Source of the DNA: Pholiota molesta | Taxonomy: Eukaryota; Basidiomycota; Agaricomycetes; Agaricales; Strophariaceae | Assembly (NCBI GenBank): GCA_014925825.1 | Contig: JACGCK010000033.1 | Span: forward strand, 186,001 to 250,000 | Length of the DNA: 64,000 nt | Reading direction: 5' to 3' | Part shown: in pieces, positions 49,861 to 61,680 of the stretch | Layout: every line of letters begins with the position of its first letter | Position numbering within the stretch: position 1 is the first letter of the stretch | Translations under genes and position numbers: made by a program | The notes under the pieces: model-generated | Databases searched by the model: none | Seen by the model: the letters and a program-made list of their open reading frames with translations, nothing else | What the model was told of the DNA's origin: nothing

Positions 49861-50291
49861 CAGGCATCTAATTGTGTATATTATCAATCTAAGAGTAAAG
49901 CGACACGATATTAAGACCGCCATCCTACGTTTTTGCTCTACAGCGTTGAGGTGCGTGTATCAACCGGAAGGAAAGAGGCCGTCGAAATAACATATTCGCA
50001 ATGACTCCCATTTTATTTTTAGCTCATCTACATCGACTGGCGGTCCCGAAGAGATCGATAATGCAGAGAACATTATCGTCGTCTCCGATTTCCTGGGAGT
50101 CGCGGACTCAGCCAAGCAACCGGCTCTAGAAAAGATGACTAAGTTCGAGGCGGTGGAGAGTTATCGGGGTATACTACATATATTTGCTCGGTTGTCTGTT
50201 GGACAGTGGAACCCTCCTTCATCCACCCGTCCACCACCCCGCTTACGATCTACGTTAGTAGCATCCGTATTGCACTCGATCCCTTGAAGCC
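49861..50291. other. Intergenic with an unexplained open stretch
   Basis: A stop-free frame runs from about 50022 to 50289 on the plus strand after an acceptor-like TTTTTAG. It has protein-like composition (GGPEEIDNAENIIVVSDFLG) but no start codon I can place. It could be a missed exon or chance. Confidence 0.35.
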
Positions 50292-51575
50292 ATGTTTTCT
50301 GCAGCCTCTGAAGCCCCCACTTACCCACTCATTAAGGTGCTCGATGTAAACGCTGCTGGTACGTAAATATCTATGCTATCTATCGATTTAGGTTTTAGGA
50401 TTAGGTTCTTGGAAGCTGCCAGTGCCAAATACAACTTCGAAGCACCTCTTCCCTCTTATCATTCCCTCAACTCACGCTAATCACAAACTAATATATCCCA
50501 GAGGCCGAAATCAAACAACTCATCACCGTCCTCGATGAAGCTTTCAAAGGTAAGCAGCCTACCATCTACCTACACATCTAATCTATATAGTATCACCCTC
50601 GAAAACCCATCAATGCATCACAAATCATAAATCTCATATATCTTCCCAGATGACCCCTTCTCCACCGTCCTCCTTGGAGGCGACCTCTCTCTTGCCCCCG
50701 CCGAATTCGACGCCCAGATCCGGGCTACCCTCATCGGTGGCGCGGTGCACACACTCATGCTCGGGCCAGCTGCTGAAGATATTGTGGGTGTGGCGCTGTG
50801 GTATCCCCCAGGGAAAAGCTTGTTCGCCACGTGCGTTTTCCAGTATTTTCAGTGTTTGCTCCCGGCTCGCTCTGGTGAGAATCGAGATTGCAGGACGAGT
50901 AATTGATGTGGTCTCTTAGATAGTGCGGAGGCACGGGCGGCGGGGTGGGACCGCTTTCTCGCCTCCATCCCTGAGTCCACGCGGACGTGGTGGACGGAAT
51001 ATGTACGTACTTCATCTCAACGACTTTTCCCTCACGCCCGACCATGAACTCATCTCAATTTTATGAAACCCTATCCTATTCATACTAATCCTTGTACCTC
51101 AGTTCGGACCCGCAATGGGAAAAATGTCAGAAGACTCGTTAGGTGCCGGATACTCTCTAAATGCCTGGCATCTGCACATATTCGGGGTGCTGCCAGGCCA
51201 TCAAGGGAAAGGGCACGGGCGCGCATTGTTTGAGTTCGCAGAACGCCAGGTGCGTCGTATCCCGTGTGCTGCCGCCGAATTGGAAACTGTTTAACTTGTA
51301 CCTGAACGTTGGTGGTCTGTACAGGCAAAAGCAACGCACTCGAATTTGGTTGTGGAGACCACAACCGAGGTTGACGTGAGTACTTCAAGAATTGTATTTT
51401 CCAGTGCTGTTCCTTCTGGATAGCGCCAGAGCCTTGGGCACTAAAACTCTTTTTCCAGGTGAAGATATATACACATCTGGGCTTTCGGATCTGTGGTGGG
51501 ATAGACCTCAAGAGTGATTTTGGCAATCCGCATGTATATCTTATGGTGAAAGAAGATCAGAGTTTCAAGGAATGA
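50292..51575 (+). CDS. GNAT-family N-acetyltransferase
   Basis: Transfers acetyl from acetyl-CoA to an amine. Exons: 50292-50358, 50502-50549, 50650-50830, 50924-51002, 51103-51249, 51325-51375, 51459-51575; 229 aa. The N-terminal strand-helix is around EAEIKQLITVLDEAFKDDPF. Substrate-side segments include IVGVALWYPPGKSL. Motif A with the CoA-pyrophosphate loop is HLHIFGVLPGHQGKGHGRALFEFAE (Q-x-x-G-x-G-x). The C-terminal motif B is around VETTTEVDVKIYTHLGFRICGG. It resembles small fungal GNATs of unknown substrate. The fourth acceptor is the second of two adjacent AGs; the first would give an immediate stop. Confidence 0.88.
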
Positions 51576-52301
51576 GTACCTGCTATGGAGTACTTAGCGA
51601 GTATGGAATTCCAACAGAATGACACTGTTATTTATCTCGAGATTTCCTCGAGTTCAAATTGCCCTACATAGCATATTTATATCTGTGTGCCTTCAAGCTT
51701 GGGTCAGAGCAAGGTCAGAGATAAGTAAGATTAGATGTGAAAGGGCTGAAAGCATCGCGACGGCCAATTGATGGTTTGATGCCTTGATCTGAATCAACAG
51801 TGCCGGCGGCGAATACTCTGGTGCGAAACGACTTGTAAAGGAAAGGCGATCCTTTCGCCTATCTCTTGCTCCTGACTTGCACCTTCTCCAACGATCTCCG
51901 CCAAACTCCTCCGTCGAAACACTCAGAAACCGCAGCTGAGCCCCCAAACATGCCCGGTGTGCGTGTTCTAAATCTGACGCACTCTTCTCGGCCATGTGTT
52001 GGCATCAGTGATCATTCATTCATTCTGGCAGGGACGACGCCAACAGACGAGCAACAGACGAGCCTTCTTCTCACACTCTCTGTGCTCTTTGCCTGTTAGC
52101 TTTGTCTACGGCCTCTCTTCGTTGGCCTCCAAAGACGCCCTCGCCACGAGGCGACTGAATCGGGTACGACTTATTGTCCATTGACAGCTATTGACAGTCC
52201 TCGTTACCCATCTTTTTGGGCTCTTTGCGTGCTGGTATATCTTTTGCTAGGAACGGCCTTTCTCTGTTGGCTCTCTTGCTTCAGCCCCCAAAAATCTACC
52301 C
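51576..52301. other. Intergenic, promoter of the DUF3433 gene
   Basis: No separate gene recognised. Short frames starting at 51866 and 51949 run out quickly and may be upstream ORFs of the next gene. Confidence 0.45.
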
Positions 52302-55300
52302 ATGGACCACACCCTTTCAACGGCGCAGATGGGCAGCCAAGATCTTCCGTTCTTGAGCGGTAATCCAACGGGATACCATCGCGGTTCGGATCAAAGTGGT
52401 GTAAGCGATGGATTTCTGTCAGGCCAGACACATCCAACGCCTGGTCCTGTCCCTACGCTCTCATATCACCTCGTAAGTAAAGATTATACTGAATGTTACT
52501 ATTGAACCCAAGTCTTCGGACACCTACTCATACCCCCATCTTCGTAGACAGGCAACCCTGCTATACCAAGTAGTGTTTCTGCGGTTGCCAACGAGAAATT
52601 TGTCAATGAAGCGCAGGCGTCGGATAATAACCACGTACAGTTCGCTACATATACCGAAAAAAGGACGCCGGCCATAGGTATGTAGTTGCTTTTCAGCCCC
52701 AACTCAGCTCTGCCATGATCCGAGTCATCTCAATGTTATTATTTAGGTGTTCCTCCAGTATATCCCACCACGAACGTACATGATGCGAAGAATAGGATCC
52801 CTCTACCTCTTCGACCATATTTCTGGGTTCCGTTGATTATCTTCTTGGTCGCAGCTGCGATTGCGCTCGAAGTTGCGTTACACTTCAGCAACAAGCGACA
52901 AGGTACGCGACTTTACTCCTTCTTTGTTCATCAGTTCGAGCCGCAGCTTCTGCAGGTTGGCCTGCTGCTCTAGCTTCGTCTAATTCATCTGTGGCTTTGC
53001 ATTACGCATACGTATGTGATTTTGATAATCATCCTGACTGTTGACTGACCCGTGGATAAACATCGTAGACGCTGCCGCCAGTCATCATAGCAGCTCTTGT
53101 GTGTATTTCTCCGAAATTAAGTTGTACCAACTATTCTCAACGTATCTATGGCAGATCGTGGCTTCATGGGCATGGACGGATATCGAGATCAAGAAAATGC
53201 AGGTAAATACTCGCTTTTCTAGTCCTTTATCTCTCTAGCTCACATATTGCTGCACTTAGCCTTATGTTGATCTTGTTCATGGAGATTCACCTCCTCATCG
53301 AAGCTTGTTGCTGGACTATACCCGCGATAAGTGTGTAATTGAAATTCCTACCATGATTTTTCTGTTTTTGCTCATGCTTTCTTCTCTTTCATAGCAACTT
53401 TTTCGTCTGGAGACGGGCAGCTGCAAACCGGCATTACCTGGTTGCCATCGCTTCGCTGATGGCGCTCCTCACCCTTAGCTTCCAGCCACTAGCTGCAGCA
53501 CTGCTTGTGGTGAAAGATACATATATCCAGTTGCCAGGTGGATCTCATTTAAATCCCAAGTACCCATCCTGATCTCAATGAATGCGTTGTATAGATGTGA
53601 CTATGACAAACCTCGCAAAAATAGGGCTGAACCAGGACTCACAGTTCGCCGACCTCACTTGTGAGTGGCCTCACCCCATTCAACGTCAACCCAGAGCCTG
53701 ACCCCCATGCGTGTTTTCAAGCTTTTTTGTCGGGAGCTGGGTATGCAGGTGCATCTGTCCTGTACGACCTTCCGGCACCTCCATTTATTCAAGTACCATA
53801 CACTGTTGCACCGTTTGAGGTAGGTTGAATTCTGGCTCCTCGCGAAAGTAGCTAACGTGTATAACTTGCAGCTGCCAATATCAACGACAAATGGTACAGC
53901 ATTTGCAAACACTACTGCTCTGAAGACATTTACAGGGTGTCAATCCGTACCTGTACGCAGATGACCATGTGTGTGTATTTTCAGCGCATAGCCAATTGAC
54001 GTAACTCTGCTATTTAGGTGCAAATGACACAGCAGCCTGACAGCGGCTGGCTCAATGAAGCGTCTTTCAACAATTGCTCATTTACTTTTAGTGTAGCAAA
54101 CAACAGCGAAATCCAATTCGGTATGTTACCTGCTGCTAACCTTAAGTATCTCGTAGTCAAGTGTTCCTAAATTTTGGCTCTTATTATAGATGTGGATACT
54201 CCTACTTGCAGTAATGTTACACCAGCAGAATTCAGCCCCGTCGTGTTCTGGTTCTTTTCGTAGGTTTTATTCCTCTTTCGCCTTGCAAGTTTCACATAAC
54301 GCCATTCCTATTCTCATCGCAGATATGTCCCCACTGCAATCGCTTCAACGACCTTCTGCTATCCATCATTCTCTCTATGGGAAGTGACCGCAGGAGTCGA
54401 CATTCGCACTGGCAACATTACCTCCATCACTGAGTTGCGCCCCTTCACTGCCTCATCCAACTTCTCTTCCACCTCCGGAAATGTCACAGGGAACCCCTTG
54501 GACGGCCGCGCATACAACGGTATCGCGTTCGACCTGACGAACCCAGATCAGTTTGTGCTGGCAAGACAAAATGCGACTAACCTGCAGCTACCTGCGAGTG
54601 TTTATCAAGCGGCACTGAAGACACCAACAGGTTTCTTTGGCAGCTTCGAAAATGCTACATTAAGTACGTTAGCTGATGAGGTCTATGTGAGTACTCCTAT
54701 GGTGTTGGGATCACTGTACTCAAACTTCGACTTAGGCATTATATCTTGCACTTGTGGCAAAAGAGGTATATTTCCTTTCCGACAATGAGCCAATCAACGT
54801 CCAGGTGAAGGCCTTCCAACAGCGCGTCTGGCTAAGGTATGTATTTTTCTTATTCATCCTGATTCCGATTGGCCTAGAACGCGATGCCAACCCAACCCAC
54901 TCCGTAGTGCTCCCGCCGTACATTTGCTCACCGTCGCCTTCCTCATTCTCGCCGTCTTCGGCACACTCGTGCACCTCTTCCACTTCGACGACCGGCGCTC
55001 GCTCCGGCTCACCCACCTCCCCGGCACGATCGCCTCCGCCGTGTCCATCGGCGCGCAGACGGGGGTCGGGGATGTCCTCGCGGGGCGGCACGCCGAGGCA
55101 GACCTGAAGCAGGCGCTCGCGGACAAGCGCTTCCGCCTGAATCCCGACACCATGCGCCTGATCATGGACAGCGAGGACGGGTACGAGATGCCGGCGTCTT
55201 TGGACGCGCCGCCCGGGAGCCCGGGGAGGCGGAGGACGATGATGAACATGGTGCAAGGGAGGCGGGCGAGCAAGCGGTTCTCGGTTGCGCAGAGCTTGGA

Positions 55301-55412
55301 GAATGGGGACAAGGCGGAGACGCAAACGGGTCCGCGCTCACCCCATACGCCCCGGATGCCCAGCTCTCCTCCCAAGTCGCCCACTACTGCGCCTGGCCCT
55401 GAGATCGCTTGA
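52302..55412 (+). CDS. DUF3433-family membrane glycoprotein
   Basis: Function unknown; the family comprises large fungal membrane proteins. Sixteen exons: 52302-52472, 52548-52677, 52747-52902, 52956-53011, 53069-53098, 53155-53202, 53260-53330, 53395-53537, 53595-53660, 53722-53819, 53872-53952, 54018-54120, 54190-54259, 54323-54686, 54736-54836, 54908-55412; 730 aa. A cytosolic N-terminus (~100 aa) is followed by membrane helices at YFWVPLIIFLVAAAIALEVAL, TLPPVIIAALIVASWAW and HYLVAIASLMALLTLSFQPL. Then comes an extracellular domain rich in N-x-S/T sites and cysteines (NNCSFTF, TCSNVT), and a last helix HLLTVAFLILAVFGTLVHLF near residue 570. The polar C-terminal tail is Ser/Pro-rich. WTDIEIKKMQPYVDL is the family hallmark as I remember it. 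Confidence 0.87.
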
Positions 55413-55771
55413 ACATGTTTGTGCATTTTTGCAACGTATTTCCGCATCTTGCGTTCCATCTTATCATTACTTTTCCTATGAGTTTCTTTCCTACTCTTAT
55501 AATCATCTGGATCTAATTTGGTATCATGAGAGCCTACATTTACGACTGGTCACCGTTATTGTTGGAGGCAAGTTTTGAGTGTTTCCAGTCGCAGTGGCAT
55601 ACCAATTTGACGTTCTAGGTACAAATAAAAGGGTCAAGAGCATTAGATAGCACTGCGATTAGCCAAGATGCGATGAAGTCTATTGATTTACAAATGGTCC
55701 CAATAATAAAAATACAAGGAGAGGAGGATATGCCGATAATATGCACAAGACGCAAAAAATGTAAACAAGGC
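55413..55771. other. Intergenic between convergent genes
   Basis: Shared 3' flank of the DUF3433 gene and SIN1. Nothing else recognised. Confidence 0.5.
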
Positions 55772-58700
55772 TCAAACTACCTGTCGACTCCTCCGCGACT
55801 TGTTGACGGTTCCCGAACGATCGAGCGCCGCCTTGAGGTTCTTTATCGCCTGCACTATCTCCGCTACAACCCAAGGACAAGCAAGTGTAAGCATCCCAAT
55901 CCAACATCATTGCGCAGCAATAGAAATAAAAACAAATGGATAACGCACCCGCAAGTCTGGGGCTCTCGGCCTCGAAATCATAGCGTTTATTCCCAGCCGT
56001 GCGGTTCAAGATAAGCTTGAAGATCGAGGACGTCTTCGCCGACTGTTGGCAGTCCGCGATGCTCTTGATGTGATACGAGGATGTTTTGCCATTGTCGAAG
56101 ACAGCGCGCGCTTTATTGGTAGACGGCATGATCTGTGGATGAGTGTTCGGGTGTCGCGGTCAATATATTGGTCATGGCGGAGAGGGGGTACAGAAAACAT
56201 TACGAACATGAATGTAATCGCCATCGATTGCCAGCGTGCGCTCTTGTCGAGCGACGAGCATAGGCATCTTGCGGTATATAGTATATTTCTGGTAAAGGCA
56301 TGAGAGTTAGACAACCAAGAAGATCTCGCATAGGAGTATGTCAGTACCTTGTACGCCGATGTGTAATCCAGGACCGAAGACGATTGCTGTTCCGGCGTAT
56401 CTGACATCCGTTTGAAGATAGACGCTGGAGAAAGCAACAAGAAAGGTCATCAATTCGCGCCAAGCCTCAACTAAGCCCGGGGTGTGCGGCACATACCATT
56501 GGGGTCCGTCGTCTTCCCGATGCCTTTCGGCATAACGACGTCCATCTGCGGGAGCATGTTGCGTTTCACGAGCAGGAGCTCCCGCTTCCCTTCCAGGCTC
56601 GCCACCGTACGGTCGAGCGGCAGGATGATGCTCTGGTCCGCGAGCAGCAGAGCGTACTCATTGGGATTCGGCAGCTTTCGGCGTCGGCATACCAGCTCGA
56701 GCGCTTCTTGCATGTACATCCCGGCAGATCTGGGATGATGATATCAGATGTGTGCTTTGGTTTTTGGAATACGAAACGCAAAAGGTACATACACGGGTAT
56801 AGTTGTGGATATGTGCACAGCATCTGCTGTGTGAATCCGCAGGAATATCTGGGGCCCGTGGCTTGATGAAGGTCCCAATGATGTCGATAGGCCACCAGTA
56901 ACAAAGTTCGACCCGTATATCGCACCCGTTGGAGCTGTGGCGGAGAGAGCTGGATGTGGGAGGTTGAGCTTGTCGACTGATTTCTTTGCGATGGTTCGCG
57001 AAGGCCGCCGCTGGATTTTGCCTTCCAGAATCTGGTTTTGTTGAACTGCACCACGTATAAGTTTGAGATGAATGAGAATGAAAGAGTGCCAACAGACGTA
57101 CTTTGTGTAGGTGTCGCTTCCAAGATGGCATATGCCTCTGAGAACTTGGTAACTTTCTCCATCCGATCAGGTGCTATCAAAAAAAAATTGTTACAACACT
57201 TCCGAAATAGAACAGCGAAAGCAAACGCACGAGGGAAATCATCATCCACTTCTCCGTCGTCTTCTGCAATCCTCAGAATCCACCCCACAGCCGAAAGCCT
57301 CGTTGCCCGCTTCGGATCATCTTCGCCAGCAAGGCCCTCATCAAGCTTGGGCAACCAGCCCTTCTCCCAATAGCTCCACAGCGCGAACCCAATGACCTCC
57401 TCCACAGTGGCGTCGCGCCGCACGTTCAGGTCCATCGCCTTGCCGTGTGGCTGCCTCGCGTGCGGGAAGTATATCTGCACATTCGTCGCCGCGGACTCGC
57501 CGCGCCCGGAGATCGTCGCGTACATCTCCGCGAAGGGGTTCGACGAGCTGCCCGACGACGCGAGCAGCGCGGAGAGGCTCGACGTGAGCGGCCGGAGCGG
57601 CGGCACTTTCCGGCGCACGAACAGCTTCTCCGGGGACGGCGGCGGCTGCGTGAGCGACGGCGAGTGCGCGTGGGTGCTGGTCGTGGAGGTGCTGCTGTCG
57701 CCCCTGCTGCGGGCGGGCGCGTCGGGGCGCTTGCGCGCTCCGTCGTCTGGTTTGGGTGCGCGGGGTGCGCGGCCGGTGTGCTCTGAGACCGGGCTCAGGC
57801 GGGGGCGGGGCCGGTTGAGTGTTTGCGAAGATGAGACTGCTATCGAGGAAGTCGCGGTCCCTGCAGAGAAAATTGACATCGCATCCGATGCGCTGTCTGA
57901 TGTTGCTCCAGTTCGTGTTGCGGCAAATACGCTGGGCAGAGGCTTTGATGTCAGTAGCACAGATAGAGAAAATATGAGTACATACGGATCAAATTCGTCT
58001 CCTTCATCCATGCTGTCCACGACCACCACAGAGTCATCCGGGGACGGCTCATGGACAGGGGCCTCATCCTCTGAAGAGGAAAAATCGAGTTTAGGTGGTG
58101 GTTGTGCAACAGGCGCGCCGGGGCGACGGCGGGCTTCCATGCGGACTCTCCGCCTCGCCTCCATCTCCGCGGCACCCTTGAATTTCGGAATAAACTGCAC
58201 GACCCTGGCCACCGGGTTCTCCTCTGGAGCCGTCGCTTGCTGCACCTCAACGGTCGGCTCTGGCGAGCTCGAACTCGAACCCTTCGCGCCGGTCTTCACC
58301 CAGCTCTCGCTCCCCGGCGCCGACTGCGCAAGCACCTTCTCGGCGGGGGCGGTCTCCTGCTGCACGGGCGCGTTATCGGACACGAAGTTCTTCATGTCGA
58401 GCTGGCGCGAGGACACGGACATGCGTTTCGAGGTGGATGCCCTCTTGCCGTGCACGCGGAGGCCGAGGCCGCCTGTGCGTCCGCCCATGATCGTCTGCGT
58501 GTGCTTGAGCCTCGCGCCCGGGAAGCCCAGCGGTCGATCTTGCTCGTCCTCGCTTAGATTTGGGCTGGAGGGCATCGCGAGCTGCGGCCACCGGTCGACG
58601 TCGGTCATGGAGGCAGAGAGGATGTATGGGTTGGACTGATAGGAGGGGTCCAACGAGATGATTCTGGGACCATAGGGATCGTCGACATCTCGCAAATAGG

Positions 58701-58808
58701 ACAGGCGAAGACTGTGAATGAGAAAACTATGGAACAAGATGGTAAGCCCGCATTGAACGGTGTGCAACTGGGTTGAGACGCTCACTCCGTGTCGCTAATA
58801 AGAGACAT
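55772..58808 (-). CDS. SIN1: SIN1/AVO1 subunit of TOR complex 2
   Basis: TORC2 substrate-adaptor that recruits AGC kinases and binds membrane lipid. Minus-strand exons: 58808-58786, 58726-57986, 57931-57231, 57173-57102, 57045-56793, 56729-56497, 56424-56348, 56288-56208, 56132-55949, 55863-55772; 818 aa. The start MSLISDTDFLIHSLRLSYLR plus VDDPYGPR and DPSYQSNPYI is the conserved SIN1 N-terminus. It is found only by splicing in a 23-nt first exon. A long Ser/Pro-rich linker follows. The CRIM domain (about 380-515) has SNPFAEMYATISGRG, VQIYFPHA, TVEEVIGFALWSYWEKGW and GWILRIAEDDGEVDDDFP. A Ras-binding-like domain (about 575-660) includes LLLADQSIILPLDRTV. The PH domain (about 690-790) has YTIYRKMPMLVARQERTLAIDGDYIHIMP and ends AEIVQAIKNL. 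Confidence 0.93.
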
Positions 58809-59241
58809 GTTGCATGTCGAAAGGCAGCTGCTGGAGAACGTTGACTGATCGTCGTCGCCGTGCAGACCAAAGGCTGAATGACGTTGTCGGGTGGGAACTA
58901 ATTTCTTGATGTAGAAATATCTCCGTCATTTTCTATTCAAACGCCCTTCGACGGTAACAACTGCATCCACAGCAAAGAAGCTCATGCAGTGCCCGTCAGG
59001 CTGGGCGGCAACCCACCGGAATTGCAATGAAGTGAGAACCAAATGGTGATCTTCGCTGTGCACACAATATACTATTCCTAGGACACGCTAGCCTGCGACT
59101 ACTTGGCTCAATCTTGTCTCATGGGAACACCATCTCTGCTCACTATATACACGCAGCTGCGCAGATAAACTACATAGAGTCGTGGAAACTGGTTTCACCA
59201 CTGCTCCTCTCCCATTCCCCAGCTCTTACCACTGGCACAGA
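58809..59241. promoter_or_regulatory. Shared divergent promoter, SIN1 and AIF-like gene
   Basis: 433 bp separate the two divergent start codons. A TATA-like CTATATAC at 59143-59150 lies about 95 bp upstream of the plus-strand gene. Nothing else recognised. Confidence 0.5.
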
Positions 59242-60746
59242 ATGAGCACGCTATCTGGACAGATTCGAGCAGACGCTCGCCTCTCGGTGGTCATCATTGG
59301 AGGCGGAATAGCAGGAGCTGCAGGCGAGTGGCATTTGTCTGACACCGTCGTTCTCATAGAGGATCTGACTGACATTTGCTTGGCTGCAGTCGTTCGTGGG
59401 CTTGCTTCGAAGCTCGACAAAACCAAGCATCGGCTGGTCCTCATCACCTCAAGACCTTGTCATATATACCTGCCTGGCACGCTGCGACTCTTAGCGAGCC
59501 CAGATGCGCCTCTCAGCTCCGTCTTTATGTCTTACGACAAAATATTCGGTAATTTTCCTGGAGAGATCAAGATCGGCACGGTCACTTCCATCGAGGAGAA
59601 CAAGGACCCTCTCGTCTCGCGAGGCGGCTTCGTCGTCCTCGAAGGCGGGCAAACAGTGACTTACGATGCCCTGGTTATCGCTACGGGATCTACCTGGGTT
59701 GGGCATCTTGCATTCCCTAACGAAGAGACCGCGTTGAAGGAACATGTATCAAGCTGGCGTGAGAAAATTCGAGATGCTCAACGCATTGTAATCGCAGGAG
59801 GTGGAGCGGTGGGCATAGGTAAGCATTTGAGGCGCCTTTTGAGAAATCAATAGCTGAGCTCGGAGGTTTTAGAAGTATCCGGGGAGATCAAGGATTCTTA
59901 CCCAGTGAGCAATGTCATTTTTGCTTTTTCATTCCTCGGCGCCTAACTCACACGGGTTTCATCCTGAAGTCTAAAGACATCACTATCGTCCAGGCCAATC
60001 GTTTATTACTTGGGGATATGTACCCAAATATATTTAGAGTTGATGTTGAAAGCCGTGTGCGTCGGCGGGGCGTGAATATCCTCTTCAGCGACACCATCGA
60101 AGGCACCCCAAACCCCCAGGGATCCGTACAGACAAGCAGCGGGATGTCCCTCCCATGCGACTTACTCGTTAAGATCTCTGCTCTATCTAACCATTTCCAC
60201 CCCATTCATTATTCCTGCATCAGATCTACGCCCGCGGCGGGCGTCCGAACACCTCCCTGCTCAAGTTCCTCCGCCCCTCCGTGCTGACCGACCGCGGCTA
60301 CGTGAAAGTGGCCCCGACGCTCCAGGTCGAGGGCCACCACAACGTATTCGCGCTCGGGGACGTCATCGACTGGCCGGAAGCCAAGCAGCTCACCAAGATC
60401 TCGATGGGCCACGCGCCGGTGGTCATCAGCAACGTGATGAGCTACCTCGACGGCCGCCTTCCCAGAAGGGCGTACAAGAACTGCCCCGAGATATTGGCTA
60501 TCAGCATCGGGCGGGTATGCGGGCTTTGTTCGTTGATTTGAGTGTATTGTTGGGGCTGATTGGGGTTGTTTTTAGGGAGGGGGCGCGTCGTATCTCGGAT
60601 ACCTTTGGGGCCTCACGTTCGGCGGGCACTTTACGCGCTATGTCAAGTCCGTCGACTTGATGGTCGGGCTCGCCCGCAAGAGCATTGGTCTGCCAGCGCA
60701 ATGCGAGAAGGAGGAATCGACCCCTCATGATTATGCTCATGCATAG
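59242..60746 (+). CDS. AIF2/FSP1-like FAD-dependent oxidoreductase
   Basis: Two-dinucleotide-binding-domain flavoprotein of the AMID/AIFM2 (FSP1) and NDH2-like group, which oxidises NAD(P)H and may reduce quinones. Exons: 59242-59323, 59390-59818, 59873-59904, 59970-60167, 60224-60514, 60576-60746; 400 aa. The FAD-binding GxGxxG is in VVIIGGGIAGAAVVRGLA near residue 20. DALVIATGSTW is mid-protein. The NAD(P) GxGxxG is IVIAGGGAVGIEVSGEI near residue 165. The second FAD motif is VFALGDVIDW near residue 300. No N-terminal mitochondrial presequence is obvious. The first intron uses a GC donor (GGCGAGT at 59323-59329) with a normal AG acceptor; the GT-AG rule would not preserve the frame through the Rossmann motif. 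Confidence 0.88.
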
Positions 60747-61129
60747 TACTATTTTCCCTCCTTTGACTTCGCTGAATTGATTGAACCTAGCAGTATACTC
60801 TGCATTCCATTCCTCTCCTCTTTTTCTGTTTTCGTCTTCTTGCTTTCGCCTTTTCCGATATTCCACGGTGGTGAAAATGGACACTAGACATGTATTGTTT
60901 TATTTTATCCGCCGAACGGTGTATCTTGGTTATTATTAATGTAGTATCTATGTATTCATTAGTTGTTTAGGACCCTTCTACGCCTCGTTATACTTAGATG
61001 TGAATACGAACCTTCCGTCAAATGCTCAGCAAGCGCCCAGGAATCTTACAACGGCCTATCTTCGTGTGCGTTTTGGACGGAAATCAGAGGAATCGTAACC
61101 GGTGATAGCCTTGGAAAGAGAGCCTCACA
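60747..61129. other. Intergenic
   Basis: AT-rich 3' flank of the oxidoreductase gene. One AGCGCCCA motif lies at 61032. Confidence 0.5.
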
Positions 61130-61217
61130 GGGCACATAGTGTAGTTGGTTATCGCGCTTGCTTCGCATTAAATGGTGTGATTGCGAGAGGTGTTGGGTTC
61201 AATTCCCAATGTGTCCA
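61130..61217 (+). tRNA. tRNA-Ala(CGC) with 14-nt intron
   Basis: Same scaffold as the AGC genes, but the loop is TTCGCA and the anticodon CGC. The acceptor is GGGCACA/TGTGTCC, fully paired and including G3-U70. The anticodon stem is CTTGC/GCGAG with one U-G pair. The 14-nt intron follows position 37. Confidence 0.92.
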
Positions 61218-61392
61218 TCCTTTTTGTTTTTCCCTCTGGAATACGATTACAATAATATAACTACATATATACATATTACACTGTAGTATGTACAGTGCAG
61301 TGTTCATAGTATTCTAGAGCCTAGAGTATTGGTAACGGTACTATCATCTGTGTAGACACATGCAAGCGCCAACCTGAGTTTCACCTCCACAC

Positions 61393-61420
61393 AAGCGCCC
61401 ATCGATCACCACGGGCGCTT
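61393..61420. repeat. Short inverted repeat AAGCGCCC-N12-GGGCGCTT
   Basis: A perfect 8-bp inverted repeat with a 12-base spacer, between two tRNA-Ala genes. It is the dispersed AAGCGCCC motif in both orientations. Confidence 0.8.
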
Positions 61421-61511
61421 AAAGAGACGCTCATCCACTCTATACACTCTATAGTCAGTAGAGACTACGCACTGCATTTGCGAATTGTGTATGTCCGAAT
61501 GCAAGTTCAAC

Positions 61512-61618
61512 GGGCACATGGTGTAGTTGGTTATCACGCTCGCTTAGCATCTGTTCGCGTCCTTATGGTCGTTGGCTTGGTTTGCGAGAGGTGTTGGGTT
61601 CAATTCCCAATGCGTCCA
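61512..61618 (+). tRNA. tRNA-Ala(AGC) with 33-nt intron
   Basis: Identical mature sequence to the other AGC copies. The 33-nt intron is the longest of the five alanine genes here. It ends 62 bp before the complete hAT-like element. Confidence 0.92.
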
Positions 61619-61680
61619 CAGTTTTTGCTCCTCTCTCTTCTGATTGTGGAGGAATGGGATGTCGTAATGTCACCTAATGT

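Noticed and set aside
46..61618. tRNA-derived SINEs instead of tRNA genes
   Set aside because: Each copy folds into a complete cloverleaf with identity elements and a proper anticodon-loop intron, and the downstream DNA is not shared as a common SINE body.
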